From Dermacentor variabilis (taxonomy: Eukaryota > Arthropoda > Arachnida > Ixodida > Ixodidae), in contig NC_134577.1 of the NCBI RefSeq assembly GCF_050947875.1, positions 71,861,139-71,925,138 on the forward strand: a DNA stretch of 64,000 nucleotides, read 5' to 3'. Below the pieces are notes generated by a model. The model searched no databases, was not told the DNA's origin, and worked only from the letters and a program-made list of their open reading frames with translations. Below are positions 45,799 to 57,270 of this stretch, piece by piece (the first letter of the stretch is position 1; the number at the start of each line of letters is the position of its first letter). A program made the translations under genes and the position numbers.

Positions 45799-46055
45799 TA
45801 AAGCTATTACATCCGCCGTGGTTGCTCAGTGGCTATGGTGTTGGGCTGCTGAGCACGAGGTCGCGGGATCGAATCCCGGCCACGGCGGCCGCATTTGGAT
45901 GGGGGCGAAATGCGAAAACACCCGTGTGCTTAGATTTAGGTGCACGTTAAAGAACCCCAGGTGGTCAAAATTTCCGGAGTCCTCCACTACGGCGTGCCTC
46001 ATAATCAGAAAGTGGTTTTGGCACGTAAAACCCCAAATATATATAAAGCTATTAC
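45799..46055 (+). mobile_element. tRNA-derived SINE (copy 5)
   Basis: Body 45811-46043 between perfect TAAAGCTATTAC repeats (45799-45810, 46044-46055). Consensus-like head and body; the tail is a short AT run (CCCCAAATATATA). It inserted in the minisatellite array. Confidence 0.95.
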
Positions 46056-46229
46056 GCAACTTTCGCCACTGTGCCGGCGTGGAAAGGGTGACGACGACGG
46101 AATGACGAGAGTCCAATCACGGAACTGGAATGACAAGGATTGAACGATCGACCACAACAGCGTCACGACAGAGCACACGCCTAGCTGCTCAAGCTGGTAG
46201 ACAGCTTGGGGCACTGGGTCAGCGTAAGA

Positions 46230-46363
46230 GACTGACCGACAAGACCAGACCAAGACAGACCAGGCTAGGACAGACAAGACCAAACTAGCACAGACAAGAC
46301 CAGACCAGAACAGACCAGGTCAGACCAGGACCGACAAGACTAGGGCAGACAAGACCAAACTAG
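46230..46363. repeat. Degenerate GACCAGACAAGACCA-like region before the microsatellite
   Basis: Irregular repetition of GACAAGACCA, GACCAGACC and ACAGACAAGAC words grading into the perfect GACA tract. It looks like the imperfect edge or progenitor of the microsatellite. Confidence 0.7.
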
Positions 46364-46966
<603 letters not shown>

Positions 46967-47007
46967 CAACAGCGTTACTGATTGGGCAAGTTGGTTGTAC
47001 ACGGCTC

Positions 47008-47088
47008 TTATTAAACTTTTGGGCGCACAAAGACAGGACGTCCCTTCCTCGTTCGACGTCCTGTCTTTGTGCGCGCAAAAGTTTAATA

Positions 47089-47089
<1 letters not shown>
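47008..47089. repeat. Near-perfect inverted repeat, 35-bp arms, 12-bp loop
   Basis: Arms 47008-47042 and 47055-47089 pair with 34 of 35 positions matched (one G/C conflict). The loop is CCTTCCTCGTTC. The palindrome sits between the large GACA/GATA tract and a second GACA tract that begins at the base after its right arm. It has no coding content. Confidence 0.95.

Positions 47090-47121
<32 letters not shown>
47090..47121. repeat. (CAGA)8 microsatellite
   Basis: Eight copies directly abut the right arm of the inverted repeat at 47089. Same motif as the 543-bp tract 120 bp upstream. Confidence 0.95.
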
Positions 47122-47122
<1 letters not shown>

Positions 47123-49635
47123 TCAAAACGCCTGAAGCAGGCAAAGAACGCTAATCCCATTTTAAAACTGAGGAAGTATAAACAATACTTGAGAATTCTT
47201 TCTAGTGGGGCTGAGACTATTCCCGCACTTACTACATCCGCCTTCCTCTTTTCTACGGGCCTCTCCTCTACTGATATTTTCAAAAAAAAATTTTGTGTCA
47301 GCAGTATAATATAAATGCTGTCAGAGCATGTGCATTGAGCCACCTGAACTTCAATACTAATACATTTCGTATCTATACATTTCACCTGTGGGTATGGATG
47401 AAAAAATTGTCGTGGGGTGTATAATAGACAACAAGGACGGACTGCTAAACAAATCAGCTACCGATCTACCTAGACCTAATATTTTCTTTTGCTGTCCATG
47501 TTAGTTGCTGCCACATTGGTACTCGAATATAAGCAGAAAGAAAGCTAAGAATACGAGTTTCTTGCATCAAAATGAAGAGAGTAAGAAATGTAAAATAAAA
47601 CCCGAAAAGTAAGCAAAGTAATGTCAGGACTTAAAGTGCAAAGGCACTCTGCAATACTTGTAGACACGAGATACCGACATTCAAGGAAGTCTGAAAAACA
47701 CCGAAACGCTCCGTAATGCTGGGAGCTTACCAAGGGACCGCGTGTGAAACGACAGGATGGAGAAATAGCCTAAGGGAAGACACCTAATTAAGTGGACGTG
47801 CAATTTTGGGTTTGCCAGCAATCGCTTAAAAGTAAAATATAACATCGAAAGACTAGGGGACAACAAAAAGCACATTTAAGGAAGGAGAGAAGAGGAAAAG
47901 CTGGAAAATAATAGGAATTAAGAAATTACAGTAGAAAAAAATTCTGAGCCGACTCTAACACACAGAATAGGGGCAGTAAATAACGAAGAAATGGTGGAGT
48001 GGAAGAGACAGAAGAAAAAATTGATATAGAACGAGAATAAAGCTGCACTTGTTTATAGAGACTCAGTGAACCAATAATTTCCTTTCCTTACGAAGCAAAT
48101 ATTTACATGCCAACGTGAGGCGGATAGGCTAGCTTAAGGGTAAGAACGACGTATCTGAGAAAACAGCTGACTTTTTTCGCCATCTTCTGCTCAGGAAAGT
48201 GTGAACTACCTCGACGGCTGGTATATTCCACTTAAACAGTGTTTCTGTTTGCCGGTTGGCCCTTCTTGTTAACTATCTGCATTTCAATTGAACCTTCATT
48301 AGTTTCCTATTTACTGCAGAGTGTCTTGCTGAGCTAAGGATCAACCATTGGTTGCTGCAGGAATTCATCAATTCAGTGCATGAGCCAAGTAACCTAAGCG
48401 GTGATGAAATAAATGTAATGTGCAAAATCCAACAAATGGACGTAGTACGAGATACGGAACAGCGTTATTTGACCTAAGCTTTCTGAGTGTCCATGAGTCA
48501 AGCAATTACGAGAACGAATAACAACGCGAAACACCCGGAGATTGTGTGCCAGCTCTTCAGTCTCGATTTAATGAAGTCAACAAGCGCTTCTACAAAAAAA
48601 TAGACAAAAAAAACTTGAAAGCCCTGATGTATTAAGGAAACTACCAGCAATATTTTCTCAAATAGTGTTCAAAGCACTCCATCGCGCAGAAATCTCCCTG
48701 GTAATATTATGTTTATTAGCACAAAAAAAAAACGTCGGACCTGGAAAGACGGTCAACAGCAATTCAGCGAAGACAGTCACTGACGCGGTTATTCATTGGT
48801 GGAGAACACAACCCCAGTTTTCTTGCCCAAAATTACCTCCGTGTAGATGCGCTGGTATTCGCGGAACTGTGGATTGGCCTTTGAAGGCACATCTATCCGC
48901 ATGAACAAGCATGCGCAACTGAACTCCGTCTTCAACGCTAGTTTATATCGCGCAACTGCCGTGAACATCTACTTCACCTACTCCACATCCGTGTGACTGA
49001 ATCGATACACAGCACAGCAGACGTGCTTTCTCAACTTCCCTTCAACTTCCATGCAGGTCGTCTAAGGTGTGGCATCTATTTCGTTTCTGCAATTGTGCTT
49101 TCACGACAAGCGGAATACTGTGGCAGCCGGCCAAGGCCTTGTAAATAGCGCAAGAAGCCGTGCTCGCTCCTAGACGTTTTGATTACTGCACTATACAGCT
49201 GAGCCCAGCTGTCCAGCTTAGCGTGTCGTAAATCTCAGAGTTGTGGACTCTGTTTCTGTTGCGACCACATGTTTCTGTTGTCAAACCAGGCACGCTGTAC
49301 TTCTTTATTATGTATAATGAAGCCATGCTCTTTGTGCGTGGTGGGCAGGCCTAACCACGAGTGTTATAACATGAGTGACAGTGAGAGAATCAATTTCAAT
49401 TCTCTCAGTGTCACTCGCCCTCCACGATCGGTCAAAATTTTTGAGGCTGCCAGCCCCACCTCGCCTTTCTCTCGCGGGACGGCACGAAGACTTCGAAAAC
49501 TCGCCATCTGTTATGACGTCTACACAATGACTATGCATGATTAGGCCGGACAGAATAAAAAAAAAAACATGTCACAGGCCTGCGCAGCGCACGCAGCACA
49601 GTCACAGTGTAACTTGGAGGAGCAGCTACATAGGC
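47122..49635. other. No gene recognised
   Basis: AT-rich; short frames only. A-rich runs near 47280, 48590 and 48722. Nothing repeated was noticed. Confidence 0.5.
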
Positions 49636-49813
49636 GCTCCATTTTCGGCACTACGCATTGCAGGGTCTTCGCGGCGAAGTCTCGTCGCGCAGTTTTACAT
49701 GAGAACGATCTCAACAGTCCCACCGGTGTCGATGGCGACGTGCGGATCGTGCTGCTCTCATCACAGCGGTATGCTGAGCCTCAAACTCTCTAGTTGCAGC
49801 CGCCCGCGTAGCT
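49636..49813. repeat. Dispersed repeat family R1, copy B (178 bp)
   Basis: Homologue of 22441-22619 in the same orientation, about 27 kb away. Directly downstream is a small palindrome AAGGCGAAAGCCTT (about 49828-49841) that is not present in copy A, so the homology ends before it. Confidence 0.8.
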
Positions 49814-50829
49814 TGAATATTTTTAAGGCGAAAGCCTTAAGTGTGTTGCACGCCCGATGGTCTGGAAAACGCGGCGTGTGGTACAGAAACTCGTGTGAGC
49901 TTGCCTCACGCAGACACATGCTCGTGCCGCTACATACGCGTTCGTTGTCTTCTCCACGGGTCGCTCCTGTGCCACTCACCATGCCAAGGAAATATGCAGA
50001 CATAATTATTATAGGGTTAATTAGGTCACTCCAACCCACAACCTTTAGTGGGAGTCGAAGCGAGAGGAAATGAACAAATTGCTGACGCCGGCCCCACCAA
50101 ACCCTCGCCACTTCTGCGTGCTCCTCGCCTCTTATCTACCAGTTAAACAAGAAATGAATCATGTCAAAGTAGCCAACGCTATTCGCTTTCAAAGCAAGCA
50201 AAAATTAGCTCCAATGAACGAGGAGAATTTTTGATTGTTGTATTCGAACAACTCTGCGAGTCGCCGCCGGATGCTTGCGTCGATGAATAAGTAAATTTGA
50301 GGTCAGAAGATTAGCATAAAATGGGAATCGGATAGCTTTAACGAATACCGCCACATGGCAAGTTGACCACATGGTTCAACCCCGAAGCAGCCAATATAGC
50401 TATGGGTATCGTATGGTGCGCACCATGAATTGATCTCTCCGTATCACAGACTCCACTTTCGCCCGTGTGTCGGTCCTTTCTGAGCTCGTTGTGTGCTCCT
50501 CATGACCACGAAGTCCCAGGCCTAACCTGCCCTGTTTCTGCCGGGTTGCCAAAGTGTTGCCCAAGTGGCGATATTTTGCTTTCGAAAAGGCGAAAGCGAA
50601 CAAACTTAACCAAGTATCACAAGTCCACGTGTCGCCAATGAGGTGAACAGCAATTCAAGTGTGTGCAATGCTGTAGATACGCCACATACGAATTTAAAGG
50701 CACATGCTGCAGCCGCGTGCCTCACCCACGGCGAACGCGAAGTTATGCCTTCAGAAACACACTCATGCTTTGCACGCGCGAGGCATAACTTTATCTGCCA
50801 TATTTCAGACACTATTACGCATTCATTAT
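49814..50829. other. No gene recognised
   Basis: Short frames, no domain. An AGGCGAAAG word near 50590 echoes the palindrome near 49830. Confidence 0.45.
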
Positions 50830-52297
50830 TAAATTAGCTTGCTTTCAGTATAGTGTGAAATATTTACCAAGACAATGTCCAATAGAATCAGGGCAACACT
50901 CGACTTCAATCCCCCTAGAGCCTGGCTTCAGGAAGGGTTATTCTACAAATCACGCCTATGTCATCAGTAGGTAATTGAGGAATCTCCTGAGTACAATCCA
51001 CCTCTCTATATGGCTTTTATATATGGTCAAAAAGCATTTGATTGAATAAATCTACCTGCAGTTCCCAAGACATTGCGTTACCAAGGAGTAAACGATACTT
51101 GCTTGAACATCTAGGGAAATATCTACAAATATTCCACAGTCAACTTAGTCATACACAACAAAGTAGCTAATTACCTATCAAGAAAGAAGTCCGGCAAGAA
51201 AACAACCTCGCTAATGCTATTCACTGCAGGCTTAAAAAGTATTTAAGCTATTTGACTGGGAAGGCTTAGGAGTGACGATCAACGGTGAATATCTCAACAA
51301 CCTGTAGTTTTCAAGTGACATCGGCCTGTTCAGGAATGCTGGGGAGGAATTGCAACGAATGATTGAGGACTTTAGCCGAGAAATGGTTAGTCGGATTTAG
51401 GATTACCATGTAGAAGACAAAAGTAACGTTAAAAGTCCTGGCAAGGGAAGAAGAATTCAGGATCGCGGGTCAGCCTCTAGAATCTCTGCAGGAGTTTTTA
51501 ACTAAGTAAATTACTCACAGGAGACCCTGACCTTGAGAATTAAATACTGACAGGAATAAACATGGGCTGGAGCGCATTATACTAAATATTGAGTGGTAGA
51601 TTACTGTTGTCGTTGAAAAGAAAAGTGTACAGCCATTGCATTCTACCGAAGCTAACACATCGGCCGAAACTTAGAGGTTAACTAAAAACTAATTATGGGG
51701 TTTTGCGTGCCATATCTACGATCTGATTGTGAGGCACGCCGTAGTGGGGCACACAGGAATAATTGGGACCAGCTGGGTTTTTTAATGTTCACCCAAATCT
51801 AAGTACACTGGTGTTTTCGCATTTCGTCTTCATCGAAATGCGGCTGCCATGGCCGGGATTCGATCCCGCAGCTTCGCGCTTAGCAGCCAGAGGTTAACGA
51901 AGAAGCTCGCCAACAAGTAAAGGACTGCGCAAAGAGTGATTTAACCAAAAATGTTAGGTGTAATGTTAAGATCCCGAAACAGAGCGGTGTGGATTTGAGA
52001 GCAACTGCCAATGGCTGTTATTGTAGTAGAAATTGAGAAAGAAATGGAGCTGGGCAGGTCGTGTAATGCGTAGGGCAGATAACCTATCGACCATCAGAGA
52101 TCACAGAATGGGTGCCACTGGAAATTAAGTGCAGTCGAGGATGGCAGAAAATTAGGTGGGGGCATGAAATTAGGAAACTTCTAGGTACAAGTTGGAATAA
52201 GCTAGTGGAACACATAAGTATATTGAAATATCTCGCAGATGCCTTCGTTCCGCCAGTGGACAAAACATAGTCTCAGGATTATGATAATTATGATGAC
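50830..52297 (+). pseudogene. Decayed RTE-like LINE, RT to 3' end, interrupted by a SINE
   Basis: Multiple frames carry ordered RTE-type RT words: SLLSV, IFTKTMSNRIRATLDFNPP (about 50837-50910), EPGFRKGYSTNHAYVIS, a YNPPLYMAF-QKAFD block, and a LFTAGL block. Later come LGVTINGEYLNN- and EELQRMIEDFSRE-like stretches, then INMGWSALY. After the SINE the LTKKLANK and KMLGV words continue, then MELGRSCNA, RPSRM-like and QWTKHS. It ends with a GATTATGATAATTATGATGA tail. Stops and frameshifts are very frequent, so this is an old copy. The 5' half, including the endonuclease, is missing. Confidence 0.85.
51673..51898 (-). mobile_element. 5'-truncated SINE nested in the RTE fragment (copy 7)
   Basis: Body 51683-51888, reading on the minus strand. 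Flanked by perfect AGAGGTTAAC at 51673-51682 and 51889-51898. The tRNA-like head is shortened: the A-box half is missing and the copy begins at GGCTGCTAAGCGCG; the B box GGGATCGAATCCC is kept. The rest of the family body follows, with many substitutions. Confidence 0.92.
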
Positions 52298-52890
52298 CCA
52301 ATTATTGCGTTCAAGTCATTTTTCATCAAGTCATGCCAATTGTCAAACAGTAGTGATGGGGAACAATCAGTCAGTTCCAAAGCTCTGAGTCACGAATCTA
52401 TAGCTATTTATTGTGCGAAACTTGTGTCCAGAAGAACAACAAACATAACACAATGATAATCGCTAGCACAATCGTCGGTCGTTGAAATATGATGAACGGG
52501 CCTAGTGAGACGGATCGTTAAACATCACTCATCCCAATACACGCTTAATATCTCTAGTGTTGGCGTACGTTTGAGCATGTAACACTGCCATTAATTTCCC
52601 GCACGCAGTCGTGTCACACAAGATTGTTTCGCTCAATATTCGACGGGAGTATGCGAGAAAATTCGGAAGCATCACGGTGTGTCCGGCGCCTTGCCATAAC
52701 TTTGTAACAGTGGTTTGCCGTCGAAATAAGCAATGTATGCAGGTAACTATTACAGATGGCATTACAGAGGTTGCAGGATGGAATTAGTTTGGTAACATGA
52801 AGGATGAGACTAGAGGTTTAATATTGTTACTGTTGTAGCGAAGGTAAAGAATCACAGTGGTACAATGCAACTCCCAAAACTAACTGTTTA
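52298..52890. other. No gene; possible LTR-like end in reverse at 52825-52895
   Basis: Read on the minus strand, 52825-52895 has ACCAATAAACAGTTAG, which contains an AATAAA signal, and then ends in CTACAACA. This is reminiscent of an LTR edge. I found no partner LTR and cannot confirm it. Confidence 0.35.
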
Positions 52891-54133
52891 TTGGTAGAAC
52901 CTAAGGAAACGTACAAGATAGCCCTGGGCCTCCCGGAATCGACGAGCACCGAGCTCCTGGCTCAGCTGGCCATATACAACACACCAAAAAGAAATAGCCG
53001 AAGTACAACGCATCTAGCAGCTCGAACGCCTGTCGACCACCACGACGGGAAGGTAAATTATGAACACACTCGGCATAACGTACCACAACCAGCATGGCCA
53101 GAAAATGCAAATCCCAAACAAAATCAGAGAGACCATTACGGTGGCAACCATCCCATGAAACGTGCACTCCGATTACAACAGAGTTAGAAGAAAGGAAAGA
53201 GCCGAGGCTCTGCTCCGTTCATTCAGCAGGGAGAGAAACGCGCGCTTTGTCGACGCTGCCCAATATGCGAACGGCCAAAAATACACCGCCGTAGTCATAG
53301 ACGCAGAGTCAAAAATGAAACCCACATGCAGCGTATACACCAAACAATCGGAAATAGCGGAGGAAGTAGCGACTGCGCTGGCCCTCACAGAACAGGAATG
53401 CGAAGTCGTGCTAATTGACTCGCAAACGGCAGTAAAGAATTATGCCAAAGGTCGAATTTCCAAGGAAGCCCTGTCCATTCTGGCCAAAGCGGGCAGCTCC
53501 AAAACCGCGAGCTCGAGGATCATATGGTTCCCCGCGCACGTCACCACGGAAGGCGACGCGCTCCCGAACCTAAACGAGACGGCGCAGCAGACGGCGCGAG
53601 ACATGTCCCGCCGCGCCGAACATAGTAACGCCTCTCACACGATAGCGAACGGTTCTCGAGCAGAACGGGACAGGCTCACCAGGTACAACGACATAACCAG
53701 GGCATATTTGAACGCCAGAAGGATATACCCACCGCCGAGTCCCAAATTGAACAGGAGGCAGGCCGTCCCCTGGCGACAACTCTAGACGAACACCTTCCCT
53801 AATCCATTCCGTCTGAAACGTATCTTCCCAGATAAGCATCAGGACGATACGCGCAAATTGTGCCAGGAAGGACCAGCAACACTCAAACACATGCTGTGGG
53901 AGTGCCATGTAGTTATAGGAGGGATGGCAGTTACTCCGGAGACCCTGTCGTCGAGGTGGGCCGCCGGTCTGCGCAGCTCAGACCTCGGAATCCAGACGTG
54001 GGCAGTCCAGCAAGCCCGTGAGGCGGCGTCGAGGCAGGGCCTTGACGTTCCCCCGTGGGAGACCTGAGCTCGGGTCGCGTCAAGCCTTGCCGGGCGTAGA
54101 AGAAAGTTGTATCCATCCATCCATCCATCCATG
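52891..54133 (+). pseudogene. Decayed LINE ORF2 C-terminus with RNase H, plus CCAT tail
   Basis: The first part (52903-52990) encodes TYKIALGLPESTSTELLAQL, a linker typical of LINEs that carry RNase H. An RNase H-like domain follows in another frame (53162-53785): FVDAAQY near 53248, a Glu in SEIAEEVATALAL, IDSQTAV with its Asp near 53410-53430, and WFPAHV near 53526. TAG at 53783-53785 interrupts the frame, which then stays open to TGA 54065-54067 and carries a C-X10-H-X4-C motif (CQEGPATLKHMLWEC). A TGA at about 53156 and a frame change mark further decay. The tail is (CCAT)n at 54113-54133. It differs from the 5.9-kb LINE in sequence, so it is another lineage. Confidence 0.85.
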
Positions 54134-54781
54134 CCCAACCTCAAAAACTAGTGATCAGCACAATGACAGCGGTGCGTGCGTTTGGCGATCGTCGATAACC
54201 TGATGTCAAGATCAGACGCGTTCGCTATTTATGCATGACCTATGGAACCATCCAGCGTAATCGATAGTGCTCGCTTAAGTTTCACAATGTGCACCTGTAT
54301 TCTCGTCACGAATGCAATTTGATTACATAACGCTCGGAGAACACATAAACAACACATAGAACCAGCGATAGTGCTCGAGCAACTTCCGTTACAAGAAGGC
54401 ACGCCTTCGCGGAAAAATAACTTCGAACATATGTTTAGCCGGTGAAAAATGATTACCGGGAGATATAGGCAAGTTTTACACGCGGAAAAGTGCATTGTTA
54501 GTTTATATCGCGTGCTGCGACTTAATGGACCAGCAGAGCGTGGTACACGAGAGGTGGGGTATTCAGCTGTTATCAGAAAATGCTGAAAGAGAGTTGGCTC
54601 TATAGACTGCAATCTATTGTTTACGAAGCTTGCTTATATGGAACTTGTAGATAATTGGAACATGGAGGCCTACTATAGATGTCCGACCCACAGGCGCAAT
54701 GATTGCATACTGCGAATAAACGTAACGGACACCGAACTGAATAGGTCATATTTTGGCTGCCTCTCCGCTGGCTTCGTAGGA
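54134..54781. other. No gene recognised
   Basis: A 127-codon minus-strand frame (54229-54612) has hydrophobic and Cys-rich patches but no family resemblance. I do not call it a gene. Confidence 0.4.
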
Positions 54782-54858
54782 GCCGTAATAATCTTTGCGG
54801 GAACGCTAACGCTTAAGAGCCGGGCGCATTATTTGCATGCAGGCATTGTAATGCTGAG
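54782..54858. repeat. Dispersed repeat family R2, copy A
   Basis: Homologous to 55854-55928: shared GCCG/ACCG, then CAATAATCTTTGCGG, AACG, AGCCGGGC, CATTATTTGCAT and CATTGTAATGCTG / AATGTGCTGGGA. Same orientation. Copies are separated by about 1 kb containing the compound microsatellite. Confidence 0.75.
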
Positions 54859-55315
54859 GTGTCAGTGAGCGCACCTCTCGATTATTACGTTTGCTGAAAT
54901 ATAAACAATGAAAGCAATCCTGCACCAAGTGCCAGCGCTACTAGACCCAAATAATTATTCATGTACAGCTTCCATATGTGACCGTGAAGCGCAACAAGAA
55001 GGCGTTATTCTGCAGTGACTGTGCACACATAATTTATTACGCTGTCTATAGCGTAACAACGCGTTGAAGCAGTGAAGGCATTTCTCTGTCATTCTTCAGT
55101 TAGGTCTCACGTGTGCCATCATTATGCTACACTGCACATAGCTCACAACAGAGTCATGGAAGCAAAGCTGTGATCCAGTGCGCTATGGTGAACAATAGGG
55201 CTATGCCCCAAATCGTTTGATTTTTTATTTATTAATGTTTTAAGCCGCAGTCCACTATCAACTTCCTGAAACAGATGTGACGTCGGCGCGAAAGCATAAA
55301 ATCTGCTCTTTCTTG
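54859..55315. other. No gene recognised
   Basis: No frame of note and no repeat seen, apart from the lead-in to the TGGA tract. Confidence 0.5.
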
Positions 55316-55635
55316 ATGGATGGATGGATGGATGGATGGATGGATGGATGGACGGACGGACGGACGGACGGACGGACGGACGGACGGACGGACGGACGGA
55401 CGTATGTATGTATGTATGTATGTATGTATGTATGTATGTATGTATGTATGTATGTATGTATGTATGTATGTATGTATGTATGTATGTATGTATGTATGTA
55501 TGTATGTATGTATGTATGTATGTATGTATGTATGTATGTATGTATGTATGTATGTATGTATGTATGTATGTATGTATGTATGTATGTATGTATGTATGTA
55601 TGTATGTATGTATGTATGTATGTATGTATGTATGT
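55316..55635. repeat. Three-part compound microsatellite (GGAT)9-(GGAC)~12-(GTAT)~58
   Basis: GGAT copies at 55316-55351, GGAC to about 55401, then GTAT to 55635, all in the same 4-bp phase without interruption. Frames on both strands encoding CMYV or IHTY repeats (up to 158 codons) are artefacts. Confidence 0.97.
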
Positions 55636-55853
55636 TATGAGCGTCCCCTATGGAACAAGGCGGGGGTTGCGCCACCGAGCTCGTGCTATTATACTTCATA
55701 ATGTCCTACCTAGGTTGAAAAAAGAAAAAAAAAGGCAGAAAAAAACACGATGAATTCCTCTAACCAAATTTTCTTACCCCATATCGTGAACTGTATTTTT
55801 GTACGTTTCCGTTTTTTTGTCGTCTTCGTTGCCTCTTCGATGGTTTAGTGCGA

Positions 55854-55928
55854 ACCGCAATAATCTTTGCGGAAACGGTAAGGCTAAAAAGCCGGGCTCA
55901 TTATTTGCATCCAAGGAATGTGCTGGGA
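55854..55928. repeat. Dispersed repeat family R2, copy B
   Basis: Partner of 54782-54858. Downstream it runs into GGCGCCGCCATCTAGGAG, a motif class seen near 3906 and 41104, which copy A lacks. Confidence 0.75.
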
Positions 55929-57002
55929 TGGCGCCGCCATCTAGGAGTGGTGAAGCGAAGTACTGCATCATGACACTAACGAGCATCGACAGTGAGCGCT
56001 TTGGCAGTCTCAGCTCAGCGGAAGTTCCAACGCGGTGTAGCCTGGTGTAGGCAGTGTAGGCCTTCTGCTGAGGTGACGACGCAGGTTCGGGACATGTTTT
56101 GTCTTGCGCGTCGGATTAGCCTTGACGTCTCATCGCCTACGGAGTGCAGCTTCGACATGTAACATCCGTGCTTACGAGCCGCCTACTGCTTTGCTTGCGA
56201 TGACACCTACTATGAAAACTGCTGCGCTAAGCGACGCAGAAAGACTACGACGTCCAAGTACGAATATCGCTTTGGTTCAGCGGGAAACGCGCCAGCGCGA
56301 AACAGAACGCCTTCACGCATTCGAGGCGCACGAGGCTAACTCTGCCATTCGCATTCCTGACGCCGAGCACCGTCGCAACTCAACACGTTTCTCTTTCGTT
56401 TTGTAACGACTCCTGTGGAGAAGGATTAACATTTTTGTGTATTCTTTGTTGAGACATTTCCCAGCTTTGTCCGAAGGCGTTGCCACCGGGGAGTTACAGG
56501 CTTCAGAAAAAAGTTAGTGATTTTTCACGTTCTGAGCGCGGGTTAGGCGTAAGCGTACAGACGCCACGAACATACGCAGCGAGCGCCACGGCGTCGAAGC
56601 ACATACGGAAAGTGCGCGAACGCGCTCGAGGACGCTGGATTCATCTCGACGGTGCAACATCTAGTGTGCCACAAGGAAAGCGCATATTGACACGCATGCA
56701 AAGAATAGACGCGGCACACTTGCACATCGAGATCAGCGTCGTCTAAGCACAAACGGAAAAGGCGCGAATGCGGCGATTATCTTCTCCACCTCCAGGTACC
56801 TTCTTCCTCAGGCGATCGGTTCCCTCGCGGCATCAAAAATAATCTCGCCGATATCACCGACGGGCCAGGTACGTCTATGCGTAAAGCTCATCCTCATTTA
56901 CACTCCGCACTTGCTAAATTGCTGATTACTCTCGAAAACGGATATGCGTGCACGATCCGAAAATCAACCAAACTGACCATTTGTGTATACATTAGCCATT
57001 TC
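55929..57002. other. No gene recognised; GC-richer than average
   Basis: The 56100-56760 stretch is relatively GC-rich and has 88-100 codon frames on the plus strand, but no domain and no splice-like context that I can support. A host exon is possible but unproven. Confidence 0.35.
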
Positions 57003-57270
57003 AACAACGAAAAATACCCGCCGTGGTTGCTCAGTGGCTATGGTGTTGGGCTGCTGAGCACGAGGTCGCGGGATCGTATCCCGGCCACGGCGGCCGCATT
57101 TCGATGGGGGCGAAATGCGAAAACACCCGTGTGCTTAGATTTAGGTGCACGTTAAAGAACCCCAGGTGGTCAAAATTTCCGGAGTCCTCCACTACGGCGT
57201 GCCTCATAATCAGAAAGTGGTTTTGGCACGTAAAACCCCAAATATTATTATTATTAACAACGAAAAATAC
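57003..57270 (+). mobile_element. tRNA-derived SINE (copy 6)
   Basis: Body 57018-57255, flanked by a 15-bp perfect repeat AACAACGAAAAATAC (57003-57017, 57256-57270), the longest TSD in the window. Tail (ATT)n. Body nearly identical to copies 4 and 5. One B-box change (GGATCGTATCC). Confidence 0.96.

Larger units (their letters stand above)
43790..46220. repeat. TGACGA-rich minisatellite array, copy 2, broken by insertions
   Basis: Minisatellite blocks at about 43790-43920, 44040-44480, 45425-45798 and 46085-46220 share the words found at 11130-11620. Between them sit a LINE-tail-like insert (43921-44035), a CR1/Jockey-like LINE fragment (44560-45424, minus) and a SINE (45811-46043). Two internal segments about 121 bp apart (near 45655 and 45770) both read GCGACCACGACGG / ACGACCACGACGG, hinting at a higher-order unit. 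Confidence 0.75.

Noticed and set aside
52825..52895. Solo LTR in reverse orientation
   Set aside because: Has an AATAAA and plausible edge words, but no TG...CA pair, TSD or partner copy could be identified.
55232..55753. Long ORFs of CMYV/IHTY repeats on both strands
   Set aside because: Translation of the GTAT microsatellite; period-4 repeats give 4-residue peptides in all frames.
56104..56406. GC-richer 100-codon ORF as a possible host exon
   Set aside because: No recognisable domain and no support beyond composition; left as unassigned DNA.
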